Assembly: GCF_022343685.1 (NCBI RefSeq)
Contig: NZ_CP092123.1
Span: 124,001-188,000, forward strand
DNA length: 64,000 bases
Source: Marinobacterium sediminicola
GTDB lineage: Bacteria; Pseudomonadota; Gammaproteobacteria; Pseudomonadales; Balneatricaceae
Direction of reading: 5' to 3'
Shown piece by piece: positions 27,103-38,089 of the stretch (the first letter of the stretch is position 1; the number at the start of each line of letters is the position of its first letter). The position numbers and the translations under genes were made by a program. The notes under the pieces were generated by a model. The model was not told the DNA's origin. It did no database searches and saw nothing but the letters and a program-made list of their open reading frames with translations.

Positions 27103-27978
27103 ATGAGCAATCCTGATCAGATTCAGCGTATTCTTTTTGACCAGATCGATGTCCGCGGAGTAGTCGCAGGCCTTGAAAACAGCTATCAGGAAGTGCTGTC
27201 CCGTCACGACTATCCCCTGGTGCTGCAGCGTCTGCTGGGCGAAATGCTCGCGGCGGTGAGCATGCTCAGTTCGACCTTGAAATTCGAAGGACGTTTGTTG
27301 CTGCAGGCACAGGGTGAGGGTGCCGTCAGGCTGCTGATGGCTGAATGCAACCACCATCAGGATTTGAGGGCCATTGCCCGTTATGAGGGCGAAGTGGCTG
27401 ATGATCTGGCGTTCAATGAACTGCTGGTCAAGGGTCGTATTGCCCTGACGATTGAGCCGGAAAAAGGCCAGCGCTACCAGGGCGTGGTACCTCTGGAGCA
27501 TTCGACGCTTGCCCAGTGTTTGCAGGCCTACTTCGAGCAGTCCGAGCAGCTAGGCACCTCCATCCATCTGGCCGCTGATGGTCAGCGTGCGGCAGGTTTG
27601 ATGTTGCAGGTGTTGCCGGCCGAAGGAACAGGAGACGAGGACTGGTCTAGGGTCAGCATGCTGGCATCTACGTTAAAAGACGATGAGCTGTTGCAGCTGG
27701 ATAATGAAGAGCTGCTTTTCCGCCTGTTCCACGAAGAAACCTGCCGCCTTTACGAACCCCAGTCACTGCGTTTTCAGTGTGACTGCTCCCGTGAACGCAG
27801 TGCTGAAGCGCTGAAGTTCATGACAGAGGACGAGTTGCTGGACATTCTGGCTGAACAGAATGGCAGCATCGATGTGGGCTGTCAGTTCTGCAACCAGCAA
27901 TATCACTTCGACGAAACCGACATTCGGGCACTGTTCAGTGAGCCGGGCTACCTCGATCAGGATGGCCGGATGCACTGA
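27103..27978 (+). CDS. hslO: Redox-regulated chaperone Hsp33
   Basis: Cytoplasmic holdase chaperone switched on by oxidation. From the ATG at 27103 the product has 291 residues, the family length; the open frame begins 20 codons earlier but that part does not look native. The zinc/redox switch is complete: a CDC pair in FQCDCSRERS and a CQFC pair in GCQFCNQQYHF near the C-terminus. It is followed by pckA, as in the enteric order. Confidence 0.95.
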   Translation: MSNPDQIQRILFDQIDVRGVVAGLENSYQEVLSRHDYPLVLQRLLGEMLAAVSMLSSTLKFEGRLLLQAQGEGAVRLLMAECNHHQDLRAIARYEGEVADDLAFNELLVKGRIALTIEPEKGQRYQGVVPLEHSTLAQCLQAYFEQSEQLGTSIHLAADGQRAAGLMLQVLPAEGTGDEDWSRVSMLASTLKDDELLQLDNEELLFRLFHEETCRLYEPQSLRFQCDCSRERSAEALKFMTEDELLDILAEQNGSIDVGCQFCNQQYHFDETDIRALFSEPGYLDQDGRMH

Positions 27979-28172
27979 GAATCAGTGGCTTAGCCGGGAT
28001 CTGTACACGCCTGATGGGATGCCAAATGAGAATGATTCAATGCAGTCCCATCAGCGTACATTTTGTGCAATAATAGCGCCCCAAAAATAACGATTCGAAC
28101 TGCGTTGACCGGAACGCAGCAGCCTTTTTGCTTTCAGGTAATAGTTTGGCGAAGTGCCAAGGGAATCCAGTA

Positions 28173-29720
28173 ATGACCAAAGAAACCGTCAATAGCGTAC
28201 ACGTGAATCTGACACCAGCTGAGCTGGTGGAGTGTGCGATTCAGCGTAATGAAGGTGTCCTGGCTGACACCGGAGCACTGGTTGTCACCACCGGACAGCG
28301 TACTGGCCGTTCGCCGATGGATCGTTTCATCGTTGAAGAGCCCAGCACTGCTGATGCCATCGAGTGGGGCAACATCAATCGCCCGTTCGATGCCGACAAG
28401 TTCGATGCGCTTTGGGCGCGGGTTGAAGAGTATCTGGCGGACAAGGAACATTATGTTGCCAATGTACACGTGGGTGCTGATCACAACCACTACCTGCCGG
28501 TGAAAATGACCACCGAAACCGCGTGGCAGAACCTCTTTGGTCTGAACCTGTTCATCCGTCCGCACGAGTACAACCCCAAGGACAAGGAAGAGTGGCAGAT
28601 CCTGAACGTTGCCGGCTTCCAGTGCGAGCCTGAGCGTGACGGCACCAACTCTGACGGCTGCGTCATCCTGAACTTCGCCAAGCGCAAGGTACTGATCGCT
28701 GGTATGCGTTACGCCGGTGAAATGAAGAAGGCGATGTTCTCCGTACAGAACTTCCTGCTGCCGGAGAAAGACGTACTGCCGATGCACTGCTCCGCCAACA
28801 TCGGTGAAGACGGTTCTACGACTCTGTTCTTCGGTCTGTCCGGTACCGGCAAGACCACCCTGTCTGCAGACCCGGAACGTTACCTGATTGGTGACGACGA
28901 GCACGGCTGGGGCAAGGGTGTGGTCTTCAACCTGGAAGGTGGCTGCTACGCCAAGACCATCAACCTGAGCAAGAAGAACGAGCCGATCATCTGGGATGCC
29001 ATCCGTTTCGGCGCCATCGTTGAGAACGTCAAGCTGGATGACAACCGCAAGGCTGACTACAACGATACCAGCCTGACCGAAAACGGCCGTTGTGCCTACC
29101 CGCTGGATCACGTGGACAAGCGTTCTGCCACCAACATGGGTGACGAGCCGGATTCCATCGTCTTCCTGACCTGCGACCTGACGGGCGTACTGCCGCCGGT
29201 TTCCGTGCTGACCAAAGAAGCGGCTGCATACCACTTCCTGTCCGGTTACACCGCACTGGTCGGTTCTACCGAAATGGGTTCAGGTGGCGGCATCAAGTCC
29301 ACTTTCTCTACCTGCTTTGGTGCGCCTTTCTTCCCGCGCCCGGCTCACGTGTACGCCGAGCTGTTGATGAAGCGCATCGAAGAATACGGCTCTCGCGTCT
29401 ACCTGGTGAACACCGGCTGGACCGGCGGTTCCTACGGTGTGGGTGAGCGTTTCAGCATTCCGACAACGCGTGCCATCATCAGTGCCATCCAGAGTGGTGC
29501 GCTGAAAGATTGTGAAACCGTGCAGCTGGACGGCATCAACCTGGCAGTACCGACCGCGGTTCCGGGTGTTGACACCAACCTGCTGAACCCGCGTGACACC
29601 TGGGCTGACAAGTCGGCCTACGACGCTGCCGCTGCCGATCTGGCACAGCAGTTCGTCAACAACTTCACCAAGTTTGCCGGTGTATCCGAAGAGATCATCG
29701 CTGCAGGTCCCAAGGCCTGA
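28173..29720 (+). CDS. pckA: Phosphoenolpyruvate carboxykinase (ATP)
   Basis: Converts oxaloacetate and ATP to phosphoenolpyruvate, the entry step of gluconeogenesis from C4 acids, which fits with the dicarboxylate uptake system in the window. The 515-residue protein has the kinase loop GLSGTGKT at 221-228, the upstream PEPCK block with [13 protein letters not shown], and [10 protein letters not shown]. The ATG at 28173 follows AAGGGA at good spacing; the open frame runs 15 codons upstream. The 194-base gap before it is non-coding and should hold the promoter. A strong terminator follows. Confidence 0.96.
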   Translation: MTKETVNSVHVNLTPAELVECAIQRNEGVLADTGALVVTTGQRTGRSPMDRFIVEEPSTADAIEWGNINRPFDADKFDALWARVEEYLADKEHYVANVHVGADHNHYLPVKMTTETAWQNLFGLNLFIRPHEYNPKDKEEWQILNVAGFQCEPERDGTNSDGCVILNFAKRKVLIAGMRYAGEMKKAMFSVQNFLLPEKDVLPMHCSANIGEDGSTTLFFGLSGTGKTTLSADPERYLIGDDEHGWGKGVVFNLEGGCYAKTINLSKKNEPIIWDAIRFGAIVENVKLDDNRKADYNDTSLTENGRCAYPLDHVDKRSATNMGDEPDSIVFLTCDLTGVLPPVSVLTKEAAAYHFLSGYTALVGSTEMGSGGGIKSTFSTCFGAPFFPRPAHVYAELLMKRIEEYGSRVYLVNTGWTGGSYGVGERFSIPTTRAIISAIQSGALKDCETVQLDGINLAVPTAVPGVDTNLLNPRDTWADKSAYDAAAADLAQQFVNNFTKFAGVSEEIIAAGPKA

Positions 29721-29744
29721 GCCTGACCTGAAAGCAAACCGGAT

Positions 29745-29772
29745 AAACGCCCTGCTTCTGCAGGGCGTTTTT
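29745..29772 (+). terminator. Rho-independent terminator of pckA
   Basis: Arms AAACGCCCTG and CAGGGCGTTT with a 6-base loop are followed by more T residues. It lies 24 bases past the pckA stop, between convergent genes. Confidence 0.9.
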
Positions 29773-29783
29773 GTTTGCGCGCT

Positions 29784-30767
29784 TCAGTGGCTGGCGGGCT
29801 CAGTTCGGGGGGAGTGGACCGAGCGATACAGCCAGTGCTGTTGAGGCAGCCGGGGCAGCAGGCGGCTGATGATGGCGATCGTAATGAGGGCAAAGGCCAG
29901 TCGTGCCCATAAAATGCCCGAGAGGTCGGCACCCATCACCAGTACCAGCAGAGTGTCCTCAATCAAGCTGTGACAGAGACCGAGCAGGCTGATGGCGCAG
30001 AAAACATCGGCAGGCTCGATGTCACCCTTTTCTGCTTCTCTGATCAACAGGCCTCCACCATAGGCCAATCCCAGCGTCATGCCGATCAGGGTGATCGACA
30101 GGGCGTTCGGAGCAATGCCGATCAGTTTCAACAACGGCCGAAGTGCCCACTCAATCAGTCGCTCGATCCCCAGCAGTCTCAGCAGGCGCAGCGATGTCAT
30201 CAGCAGCAGGATCATCAGTGCGGTCCAGAACAATGTCTGCAGCTGGCTCAGCCCCCATTCCAGCCAGCCGCCCCCGGCAGGCTGCGGCTGCCATGGCAGT
30301 TCCTGAGTTGTCTGCAGGCTGTCACTGAGACGGTAGCCATGGTGCAGAATAGTGCCGAGCAGGATGCCGCCGCCGATTCGCAACAGCAATTGTGGCAAAA
30401 CGCGGCAGCCGGCTTTCTGGGCAACCCGTATCTCCACGGGCAGGTTATGGGCGCTGAGCAACAGTACGCCCAGTACCGTAACTTGAGCCAGGGTCCAGTC
30501 AGCGGTGCCCTGTGTGGAAAAGAAGATCACGACCCCGGTGTAGATGTTGGTCAGCAGGCTGGTTGCCCAGATTAGGCCGGCTTCCGGGGGCAAGCCCATC
30601 CACCCCATGATCGGAGTGAGCAACTGACCCAGCCATTCGGTGGCGCCGAGCTCGGTCAGCAGCTTTACCACCAGAATGGCCGGGATCATGATCTTGAACA
30701 GTGTGGTAATGACTTTAAGACTGTCGCTGACAACTTCACGACAGCCTTGCAGGAGGCGTTTGAGCAT
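29784..30767 (-). CDS. Gate-domain (nucleoside recognition) membrane protein
   Basis: A 327-residue membrane protein with about eight hydrophobic segments arranged as two Gate-type repeats (near 15-130 and 185-310). The Gate family includes parts of nucleoside transporters and the spore maturation proteins SpmA/SpmB, but the bacterial stand-alone members have no settled role. Polar family positions such as NIYTGVV and LGLCHSLIEDT lie within or next to the membrane segments. Its ATG overlaps the ppx stop by one base, so it is probably co-transcribed with ppx. Confidence 0.8.
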   Translation of the reverse strand: MLKRLLQGCREVVSDSLKVITTLFKIMIPAILVVKLLTELGATEWLGQLLTPIMGWMGLPPEAGLIWATSLLTNIYTGVVIFFSTQGTADWTLAQVTVLGVLLLSAHNLPVEIRVAQKAGCRVLPQLLLRIGGGILLGTILHHGYRLSDSLQTTQELPWQPQPAGGGWLEWGLSQLQTLFWTALMILLLMTSLRLLRLLGIERLIEWALRPLLKLIGIAPNALSITLIGMTLGLAYGGGLLIREAEKGDIEPADVFCAISLLGLCHSLIEDTLLVLVMGADLSGILWARLAFALITIAIISRLLPRLPQQHWLYRSVHSPRTEPASH

Positions 30768-32287
30768 CAGCTGACTTTCAGTTTGAAATCAATGTTGCGC
30801 AGGTATCCTGCTTCCTGTTCCAGGTCGGCTCGGGTCAGAGGGTGGTGATTAAGCCAACCGGGGGGAAAGTTCAGCTCGATCTTCTGGTCGTCGACTTTCA
30901 GCATAAAGGCTGGCAGTCGGGCCTTGCTGCGGCTGCGATGCATGATGACCGACAAGCGAAGCAGCAGGCAGAGGTAACGGTATGGCTGTCGCAGTTTGTC
31001 AGGCAGCTGGCGGTACTCCTCCTTGGGAAATTTACGCCGGTGGCCGCGAACCAGAAATGCCAGCAGCTGCTGCTCCAGACGAGTGAAACCGGGGAGATCG
31101 GAGTGTTGCAGCAGGTAGGCACTGTGCTTGTGAAACTGGCTATGGGCGACCGCCAGACCAATCTCGTGGCTGCGGGCGGCCCAGCTCAGCATTTCGTGAT
31201 ACTTGCCGGCTTCCAGGCTCCAGCTTTCCTTGACCTGTGCCAGTGCAATCAGGGCGGTGGCCTCGACACGTGCCGCCTGTTTCCGGTCTACATGGTAACG
31301 GCGGCCCAGTGCGTTGATGGTTCGCTCGCGCACGTCTTCGTGGCGCAGGCGCCCTGCCATGTCATAGAGGACCCCCTCCCGCAGAGCACCTTCGGAAAAG
31401 CTCATCTGCTGGACGTCGAGGGACTCGAAGACGGCGCTCAGGATAGCGACACCGGCGGGCAAAACAGCGCGGCGTTCCGGCTTGATGCCATCAATGTCGA
31501 GGTTGTCCACATTGCCCTGATCAATCAGATACTGGCAAAGCCGACTCAGTGCTTCACGTGTGATCTGTTCAGTACTGAAACCCAGTGACAGGCATGCCTG
31601 ATGAGCCGCCTTGACGGTGCCTGAGGCTCCGACACTGCTGTTCCAGCCCAGACGCCGATAATCGCGCCGGATCGACAGCAGCTCCTGCATGGCAGCGGTG
31701 CGGGCGGCCTGCATGGCCTGTGCCGTGATCCGGCCATCGGCAAAAAACAGGTCGGTATAGCTGACACACCCCATGTGCAGGCTTTCGCAGACGCGCGGCT
31801 CAAAGCGCTCGCCAATGATGAACTCTGTGCTGCCGCCACCGATATCCACGACCAGTCGGCGGCCGGTATCATCGGCCAGCGTATGGGCAACGCCAAGATA
31901 GATCAGGCGGGCTTCTTCACGGCCGGCAATGACTTCCACCGGGGTGCCCAGCAGGGCCTGTGCGCGTTCAATAAAAGCCTCACTATTGCGCGCCTGACGC
32001 AAGGCATTGGTGCCGACCACCCGAATCGACTGGCGCTGCAGGTCGCTGACGCGCTGCGCAAATCGGCTCAGGCACTCCAGTCCTCGGGCCATGGCTTCTT
32101 CGGTCAGGCAGTCATCGGTATCCAGACCGGCGGCCAGTTGAACCTTTTCCGACAGCACGTCCAGCGTCTTCAATTCGCCGGCGAACAGCTGAGATACGAT
32201 GATGTGAAAGCTGTTCGAACCGAGATCGATAGCGGCCAGCAGCGAGCTGTCGGAGGCAGGGGCCTGCGATGGATCCTGAGTGTGCAT
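30767..32287 (-). CDS. ppx: Exopolyphosphatase
   Basis: Ppx/GppA-family phosphatase that removes terminal phosphates from long polyphosphate chains or acts on pppGpp. The 506-residue protein shows the ASKHA-fold motifs: LAAIDLGSNSFHI near residue 18, then LVVDIGGGSTEFIIG near 140, plus the C-terminal HD-like helical domain with AARSHEIGLAVAHSQFHKH. Length matches Ppx (about 510) and GppA (about 494); the pairing ppx divergent from trxA is that of Pseudomonas, so Ppx is preferred. It is divergent from trxA with 183 bases between the two starts. Confidence 0.92.
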   Translation of the reverse strand: MHTQDPSQAPASDSSLLAAIDLGSNSFHIIVSQLFAGELKTLDVLSEKVQLAAGLDTDDCLTEEAMARGLECLSRFAQRVSDLQRQSIRVVGTNALRQARNSEAFIERAQALLGTPVEVIAGREEARLIYLGVAHTLADDTGRRLVVDIGGGSTEFIIGERFEPRVCESLHMGCVSYTDLFFADGRITAQAMQAARTAAMQELLSIRRDYRRLGWNSSVGASGTVKAAHQACLSLGFSTEQITREALSRLCQYLIDQGNVDNLDIDGIKPERRAVLPAGVAILSAVFESLDVQQMSFSEGALREGVLYDMAGRLRHEDVRERTINALGRRYHVDRKQAARVEATALIALAQVKESWSLEAGKYHEMLSWAARSHEIGLAVAHSQFHKHSAYLLQHSDLPGFTRLEQQLLAFLVRGHRRKFPKEEYRQLPDKLRQPYRYLCLLLRLSVIMHRSRSKARLPAFMLKVDDQKIELNFPPGWLNHHPLTRADLEQEAGYLRNIDFKLKVS

Positions 32288-32470
32288 TGAGCGTTGTCCT
32301 CTGTATCAAGCGCGTACAAGCCTTCAAAAATACCGGTTATGCGGCCTGACGCGCTACCCTAATTTGATGACACCCGTCAGCACAGAGGGGGAATCTGGCG
32401 GGAATCGGTGGCAGGTGTTATCATCAAAACCAATGTTTCTAACGCACCAGGTGCACTGGAGAATCCATCC

Positions 32471-32797
32471 ATGAGTGAAAATATCGTCAATGTAACTGAC
32501 GCCTCCTTCGAAGAAGATGTCCTCAAGGCGGACGGCGCTGTACTGGTAGACTACTGGGCTGAATGGTGCGGACCTTGCAAAATGATCGCCCCGGTTCTGG
32601 AAGAGATTGCCAAGGAGTATGCGGGCAAGCTGAAGGTCTGCAAGCTGAACATCGACGAGAACAACGAAACTCCGCCCAAGTTTGGTATTCGCGGAATTCC
32701 GACCCTGATGCTGTTCAAGGGTGGCAATGTTGAAGCGACCAAGGTCGGCGCCCTGTCCAAATCGCAGCTGGCGGCCTTCATCGACGCCAACCTGTAA
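32471..32797 (+). CDS. trxA: Thioredoxin 1
   Basis: Small cytoplasmic thiol-disulfide reductase, 108 residues from the ATG at 32471, with the active-site WCGPC (Cys33, Cys36) and the cis-proline in RGIPTLMLF. It keeps proteins such as ribonucleotide reductase and peroxidases reduced. The GGAGA ribosome site lies eight bases before the start; the open frame extends 21 codons upstream into the promoter region and is not used. Own terminator, then rho: the trxA-rho order is widely conserved. Confidence 0.97.
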   Translation: MSENIVNVTDASFEEDVLKADGAVLVDYWAEWCGPCKMIAPVLEEIAKEYAGKLKVCKLNIDENNETPPKFGIRGIPTLMLFKGGNVEATKVGALSKSQLAAFIDANL

Positions 32798-32805
32798 GAT
32801 GTTTG

Positions 32806-32834
32806 AAAAACGCAGCCTCCGTGGCTGCGTTTTT
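32806..32834 (+). terminator. Rho-independent terminator of trxA
   Basis: Arms AAAAACGCAGCC and GGCTGCGTTTTT form a 12-base stem with a 5-base loop, nine bases past the trxA stop. Confidence 0.92.
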
Positions 32835-33000
32835 CTTGATCCCGGCTGGACACTGTCCAGGTTACCTTTTATAGTAGTTTGACTTATCGGCCCGGCGATC
32901 CATTGCGTGGGCTTCAATAGCTGTATCTTAACCTTGTTCTTCTGACTAACCTTCCGGTTTCCATCCGTAACCAGTCGATAGCGGCTGCTTCCTGAAAACT

Positions 33001-34260
33001 ATGAATCTTACCGAACTCAAACTTAAAAGCGTTCCGGAACTTCTGGAAATTGCTACCGAAATGGGCCTCGAAAACATGGCCCGCTCCCGCAAGCAGGATG
33101 TCATCTTCGCAATTCTGAAGCGACACGCCAAAAGCGGTGAAGATATCTATGGCAACGGTGTACTGGAGATTCTCCAGGATGGCTTCGGCTTTCTGCGCTC
33201 TGCCGACTCTTCCTACCTGGCCGGCCCTGATGACATCTATGTATCGCCCAGTCAGATCCGCCGCTTCAACCTGCGTACCGGTGATACCATTGCAGGTAAG
33301 ATTCGCCCGCCGAAGGACGGCGAACGCTACTTCGCACTGCTGAAGGTCAACGAGATCAACTATGACCGTCCGGAAAACGCGAAGAACAAGATCCTGTTCG
33401 AGAACCTGACACCGCTGTTTGCGCAGGAACGTCTGCGCATGGAGATCGGTAACGGCAGTACCGAAGATCTGACGGCGCGTGTGATCGACCTGGTTTGTCC
33501 GATGGGCAAGGGGCAGCGTGCATTGATCGTGTCACCGCCGAAGGCGGGTAAGACGCTAATGCTGCAGAATATTGCCAACAGCATCACCCGTAACAACCCT
33601 GAGTGCTACCTGATCGTACTGCTGATCGACGAACGCCCAGAGGAAGTGACCGAGATGCAGCGCACCGTGCGCGGCGAAGTGGTTGCCTCTACCTTCGATG
33701 AACCTCCGGCACGTCACGTTCAGGTTGCCGAGATGGTGCTGGAAAAAGCCAAGCGTCTGACCGAGCACAAGAAGGATGTGGTAATTCTGCTCGACTCCAT
33801 CACCCGTCTGGCCCGTGCCTACAACACCGTCATTCCGTCTTCCGGCAAGGTACTGACCGGTGGTGTGGATGCTCACGCGCTGGAGCGTCCGAAGCGCTTC
33901 TTCGGTGCGGCCCGTAACATCGAGGAAGGCGGCAGCCTGACTATCATCGCCACGGCGCTGGTCGACACCGGCTCCAAGATGGATGAAGTGATCTTCGAAG
34001 AGTTCAAGGGTACCGGTAACTCCGAAGTACACCTGGACCGCAAAGTAGCCGAAAAGCGCGTGTTCCCGGCGATCAACATCCGTCGTTCCGGTACCCGCCG
34101 TGAAGACCTGCTGACGTCCGAGGAAGAGCTGCAGCGGATGTGGATCCTGCGCAAACTGCTGGACCCGATGGAAGATGCGGCGGCTACCGAGTTTGTTATC
34201 GACAAGCTGAAGGACTTCAAGACCAATGACGAGTTCTTCCTGTCGATGAAACGCAAGTAA
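33001..34260 (+). CDS. rho: Transcription termination factor Rho
   Basis: Hexameric RNA helicase that ends transcription at rho-dependent sites. The 419-residue protein is the E. coli length. The N-terminal RNA-binding domain includes GFGFLRS near 60-66, the Walker A loop is PPKAGKT (179-185), and the arginine-finger and secondary-site regions follow normally. The 166 bases between the trxA terminator and the ATG hold no gene; as in other bacteria this leader may be where Rho limits its own expression, but I saw no feature that proves it. A good terminator follows. Confidence 0.97.
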   Translation: MNLTELKLKSVPELLEIATEMGLENMARSRKQDVIFAILKRHAKSGEDIYGNGVLEILQDGFGFLRSADSSYLAGPDDIYVSPSQIRRFNLRTGDTIAGKIRPPKDGERYFALLKVNEINYDRPENAKNKILFENLTPLFAQERLRMEIGNGSTEDLTARVIDLVCPMGKGQRALIVSPPKAGKTLMLQNIANSITRNNPECYLIVLLIDERPEEVTEMQRTVRGEVVASTFDEPPARHVQVAEMVLEKAKRLTEHKKDVVILLDSITRLARAYNTVIPSSGKVLTGGVDAHALERPKRFFGAARNIEEGGSLTIIATALVDTGSKMDEVIFEEFKGTGNSEVHLDRKVAEKRVFPAINIRRSGTRREDLLTSEEELQRMWILRKLLDPMEDAAATEFVIDKLKDFKTNDEFFLSMKRK

Positions 34261-34292
34261 GCGACAGTAATGACCGGTGAACCGGTAAAGAC

Positions 34293-34322
34293 AGGGTAAG
34301 CGTAACAACTTACCCTTTTTTT
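34293..34322 (+). terminator. Rho-independent terminator after rho
   Basis: Arms AGGGTAAG and CTTACCCT with an 8-base loop run into a tract of T residues, 33 bases past the rho stop. Confidence 0.88.
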
Positions 34323-34408
34323 ATGTACAGGACGTACGTCATGCCGCAGGTGCAGTGAGGCGCAGGAGCGGCATTATACTCAGTCGTACTCTTTGCACAG
34401 GCGATCTC

Positions 34409-35884
34409 ATGTCTACACCCAAATACAAGGATCTGCGCGACTTCATCAAGATGCTGGAAGCGCGTGGTGAGCTCAAGCGTATCAGCATGCCGGTGGACCC
34501 GGTGCTGGAAATGACCGAAATCTGTGACCGCACACTCAGAGCCGGTGGCCCAGCGCTGCTGTTCGAGAATCCCAAAGGCTATGACATGCCGGTGCTGGGC
34601 AACCTGTTCGGGACTCCGGAGCGGGTCGCTTTGGGTATGGGCGAAGAATCGGTGACCGCGCTGCGGGAGGTGGGCAAGCTGCTGGCACAACTGAAGGAGC
34701 CGGAGCCGCCCCGCGGCATGAAGGATGCCTGGGAAAAACTGCCGTTGTACAAGCAGGTCCTCAATATGGGACCCAAGCAGGTGCGCAAGGCGCCCTGCCA
34801 GGAAGTCGTATTGGAGGGCGATGCCGTCGATCTCTACCGGATACCGATCCAGACCTGCTGGCCCGGTGATGCCGGCCCGCTGGTGACCTGGCCGCTGGTG
34901 GTGACGCGTGGTCCTGAAAAGCCGCGACAGAACCTGGGGATCTATCGTCAGCAGTTGATCGGTCGGAACAAGCTGATCATGCGCTGGCTGGCGCATCGTG
35001 GCGGCGCGCTGGATTTTCGTGAATGGAAGCAGGCCCATCCGGGCGAACGGTTTCCGGTTGCTGTGGCTCTGGGGGCTGATCCCGCCACGATTCTCGGTGC
35101 CGTGACCCCGGTCCCCGATACCCTGTCCGAGTATGCCTTTGCCGGTCTGCTGCGGGGTGGCAAGACCGAGGTGGTCAAATGTCTGGGGAGTGACCTTCAG
35201 GTGCCGGCCAGTGCCGAGATCATCCTTGAAGGCTACATCGATCCTGACGAGATGGCCGATGAAGGTCCCTTTGGTGACCATACCGGCTACTACAACGAAG
35301 TGGATCGTTTTCCGGTGTTCACCGTGGAGCGGATCACTCGACGCAAGGATGCCATCTACCACAGCACCTATACCGGTCGTCCGCCTGATGAGCCGGCGGT
35401 GCTCGGTGTGGCTCTGAACGAAGTCTTTGTGCCGATCCTGCAGAAGCAGTTCCCCGAAATCGTCGACTTCTATCTGCCGCCGGAAGGGTGCTCCTATCGC
35501 ATGGCCGTCGTGACCATCAAGAAGCAGTACCCCGGCCATGCCAAGCGGATTATGCTCGGTGTCTGGTCTTTCCTGCGGCAGTTCATGTACACCAAGTTCG
35601 TCATCGTCTGTGATGACGATGTAAATGCCCGCGATTGGCAGGATGTTATATGGGCGATTACGACCCGGATGGATCCTCAGCGCGATACGCTGATGATCGA
35701 TAATACGCCTATCGACTACCTCGACTTCGCCTCACCGGTATCGGGACTGGGCTCGAAAATGGGGCTTGATGCCACCAACAAGTGGCATGGCGAGACCGAC
35801 CGTGAGTGGGGGGAACCGATCCAGATGGATTCGGCGACCAAGGCTCGGGTCGATGAGATCTGGGACCAACTGGATATTTGTTAA
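34409..35884 (+). CDS. ubiD: 4-hydroxy-3-polyprenylbenzoate decarboxylase
   Basis: Prenylated-FMN-dependent decarboxylase of ubiquinone synthesis. The ATG at 34409 gives 491 residues, the UbiD length; the frame is open 18 codons earlier without a better start. Family blocks include [21 protein letters not shown] at the N-terminus (positions 5-25), [17 protein letters not shown] in the middle and the acidic active-site region [16 protein letters not shown]. The partner UbiX, which makes the cofactor, is not in the window. Order rho-ubiD-flavin reductase is conserved in gammaproteobacteria. Confidence 0.95.
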   Translation: MSTPKYKDLRDFIKMLEARGELKRISMPVDPVLEMTEICDRTLRAGGPALLFENPKGYDMPVLGNLFGTPERVALGMGEESVTALREVGKLLAQLKEPEPPRGMKDAWEKLPLYKQVLNMGPKQVRKAPCQEVVLEGDAVDLYRIPIQTCWPGDAGPLVTWPLVVTRGPEKPRQNLGIYRQQLIGRNKLIMRWLAHRGGALDFREWKQAHPGERFPVAVALGADPATILGAVTPVPDTLSEYAFAGLLRGGKTEVVKCLGSDLQVPASAEIILEGYIDPDEMADEGPFGDHTGYYNEVDRFPVFTVERITRRKDAIYHSTYTGRPPDEPAVLGVALNEVFVPILQKQFPEIVDFYLPPEGCSYRMAVVTIKKQYPGHAKRIMLGVWSFLRQFMYTKFVIVCDDDVNARDWQDVIWAITTRMDPQRDTLMIDNTPIDYLDFASPVSGLGSKMGLDATNKWHGETDREWGEPIQMDSATKARVDEIWDQLDIC

Positions 35885-35930
35885 ACCGAACCGACCGGAT
35901 GGTTAGCCTGTCCGGCCAGGGAGTGAACAC

Positions 35931-36695
35931 GTGTTTCCCGTAGAGAAAAAACATTGCAACATCACCGGCTTTGAAGCGCTCAATCATGATGTGTTCCGGG
36001 TGCGCCTGCGCCTCGAAACTCAGGATCCGGAGAACATGCATTACCATGCCGGCCAGTATCTGGATCTTTGCCTGCCTGAAGGCAAGAAAGCTTCGTTCTC
36101 CATCGCTTCAGCGCCGGATCAGGGGCGTGATCTTGAGCTGCATATCCGTCAGGTGCCGGGCAGCGAGTTTAACGCGATGATTCTGGAGACGCTGCGTACC
36201 CAGAGCGAGATTGATGTCGAACTGCCCAAAGGCACGGTTTACCTGAGTCAGTCAGAGGTGAAGCCTGAAACCCGTTTCATTTTTGCGGCTGCCAGCACCG
36301 GGTTTGCCCAGATCAAGAGCATGGTGGAGCATCTGCTGGCCAATCAGGCGGGCAACCCGATTGAGATCTACTGGGGTGCGCGCGTTGAAGCGGATATGTA
36401 TCTTGAAAAGCTGCCGCAACAGTGGGCGGCCGAGCATGCGAACGTGAGCTTCATCCCGGTGGTCAGCGAGCCGGAAAACAGCCCGGGTTGGCAGGGACGT
36501 ACCGGTTTGATGCCGGATGCCCTCGCGGATGATCTGACGGCTGTCGATGCCGATCTGGCAGTTTATGCCTGTGGCTCTCCCGGCATGGTGCACGCACTGG
36601 TCGACCGTCTGGAGGCTAAAGGGGTTGCTGAAGAGCAGATCCATTCGGATGTGTTTGCCTGGGCTCCGCGTCCGGAGAAGACCGCACTGGCCTGA
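35931..36695 (+). CDS. fre: NAD(P)H-flavin reductase, Fre type
   Basis: Flavin reductase of the ferredoxin-reductase fold, 254 residues. The FAD/FMN-binding barrel has RLETQ and HAGQYLDLCLPEGKKASFSIASAP, and the NAD(P) domain has FAAASTGFAQIKSMVEHLL and ends in VYACGSPGMVHALV. There is no ferredoxin domain. It starts with GTG at 35931 behind GGGAG; no in-frame ATG is close enough. It is about 20 residues longer than E. coli Fre. The ubiD-fre pair is as in E. coli. A shared terminator follows. Confidence 0.88.
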   Translation: MFPVEKKHCNITGFEALNHDVFRVRLRLETQDPENMHYHAGQYLDLCLPEGKKASFSIASAPDQGRDLELHIRQVPGSEFNAMILETLRTQSEIDVELPKGTVYLSQSEVKPETRFIFAAASTGFAQIKSMVEHLLANQAGNPIEIYWGARVEADMYLEKLPQQWAAEHANVSFIPVVSEPENSPGWQGRTGLMPDALADDLTAVDADLAVYACGSPGMVHALVDRLEAKGVAEEQIHSDVFAWAPRPEKTALA

Positions 36696-36760
36696 TGTGC
36701 ACGGCGAGTGCCCGGTCCTGAAATAGGCTGGCATCTGGGTCCAGCTCAGGAACAAAACAG

Positions 36761-36796
36761 AAAAGGGGCGGCTCCTGCAGGAGTCGCCCCTTTTTT
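36761..36796. terminator. Bidirectional terminator between fre and pyrC'
   Basis: A 15-base stem (AAAAGGGGCGGCTCC and its near complement) with a TGCA loop ends in T residues on the plus strand and, read the other way, in T residues from the leading A-run. It serves both convergent units. Confidence 0.9.
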
Positions 36797-36814
36797 GGGT
36801 GCCAACGCTGTGGC

Positions 36815-38089
36815 TCAGCGTCGGAATACGATCCGGCCGTCCATCAGTGTCGCATTGACGCGGCCCTTGAGTGTCTGACCAAGGAACGGCGTATTCTTGC
36901 CTGCTGATCTCAGACTCTCCTCGCTGACAACCCATTCGGCCTGAGGGTCGAAGATGCAGATGTCGGCCTGGGAGCCGATGGCCAGGGTACCGGCGTCTAT
37001 CCCCAGGATGCGAGCGGGTGCTGCAGTCAGGGTTTCGATCAGCTGTGGCAGCTCCAGCAGTTGCTGCTCCACCAGTGACAGGCTCAGCGGCAGCAGGGTT
37101 TCCAGTCCGGTCATGCCCGGTTCGGTTGCAGCAAACGGCGCCTGCTTGGCGATCGGGTCGTGTGGCTGGTGGTCCGAACAGATGGCAGCGATGGTGCCGG
37201 TGACCAGACCCTGGCGCAGGCCGGCACGGTCCAGCTGGCTGCGCAACGGTGGCTGGAGATGGTAGGCGGCGTTGAAGCCGTTGACACTCTCGTCGGTCAG
37301 CAGCAGATGCTGGATGGCGACATCAGCTGTGACATCCAGGCCGCGTTCACGAGCGGCCTCGATCATGCGTACCGAACGTTCGCAGGAAAGCTGGCCGAAG
37401 TGGGCGCGCACACCAGTCTGTTCCACCAGCAACAGGCAGCGGGACACTTCGATGGTTTCTGCCGCTTCGGGAATGCCATTAAGACCCAGTCGGGTGGAGG
37501 TGGTGTCATCATGCATGCAGCCGTTGGCGGCCAGGGCGTTGTCCTGTGCCTGAAACACCACCAGCAAGTCGTGAGTCGCGGCGTATTCCAGACAGCGCAT
37601 CAGCGTCTGGCTACTGGCAATGGCGTTACGCATGTTGGTGAAGGCGATACAGCCTGAGCTGGCCAGCCCGTGCAGGGGAGCCAGTTGTTCGCCTTCAAGG
37701 CCCCGGGTCAGCGCGCCCATCGGCAGTACGCGGGCAAAGCCCAGGTCTGCCGCCCTATCCTGAATGAGCTCGGCCACGGCCGCGGTTTCCACAATCGGCT
37801 GGGTATCGGGGGTGACCACCAGTGTCGTGATGCCCCCTGCGGCAGCTGCTGCGGTTTCGCTGGCGATGGTGCCCTTCTGGGTATAGCCGGGCTCGCGCAG
37901 GTTGGTACACAGGTCGATCAGGCCTGGGCAAACCACCTGGCCGACGGCGTCGATCACCTCGTCGGCCGCAAAGCCGTCGGGTGCCTGCCCAAGTGCGGTG
38001 ATGGCGCCGTTCTGGATGTAGAGGTCGGCCACTTCATCCCACTGCTGGGTCGGATCGATCACGCGGCCGCCCTGGATCAAAATGTTCAT
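36815..38089 (-). CDS. pyrC': Dihydroorotase-like PyrC' (probably non-catalytic)
   Basis: A dihydroorotase-family protein of 424 residues encoded directly after pyrB. The metal-binding HxH that starts the active site of true type I dihydroorotases is missing: residues 59-68 read [10 protein letters not shown], with Cys61 and Asn63 where the two His should be. The rest of the fold, including SDHQPHD near 290, is kept. In Pseudomonas an equivalent inactive PyrC' is needed as a scaffold for aspartate carbamoyltransferase; the same role is likely here, and an active PyrC should be encoded elsewhere. The start overlaps the pyrB stop by four bases. Confidence 0.92.
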   Translation of the reverse strand: MNILIQGGRVIDPTQQWDEVADLYIQNGAITALGQAPDGFAADEVIDAVGQVVCPGLIDLCTNLREPGYTQKGTIASETAAAAAGGITTLVVTPDTQPIVETAAVAELIQDRAADLGFARVLPMGALTRGLEGEQLAPLHGLASSGCIAFTNMRNAIASSQTLMRCLEYAATHDLLVVFQAQDNALAANGCMHDDTTSTRLGLNGIPEAAETIEVSRCLLLVEQTGVRAHFGQLSCERSVRMIEAARERGLDVTADVAIQHLLLTDESVNGFNAAYHLQPPLRSQLDRAGLRQGLVTGTIAAICSDHQPHDPIAKQAPFAATEPGMTGLETLLPLSLSLVEQQLLELPQLIETLTAAPARILGIDAGTLAIGSQADICIFDPQAEWVVSEESLRSAGKNTPFLGQTLKGRVNATLMDGRIVFRR

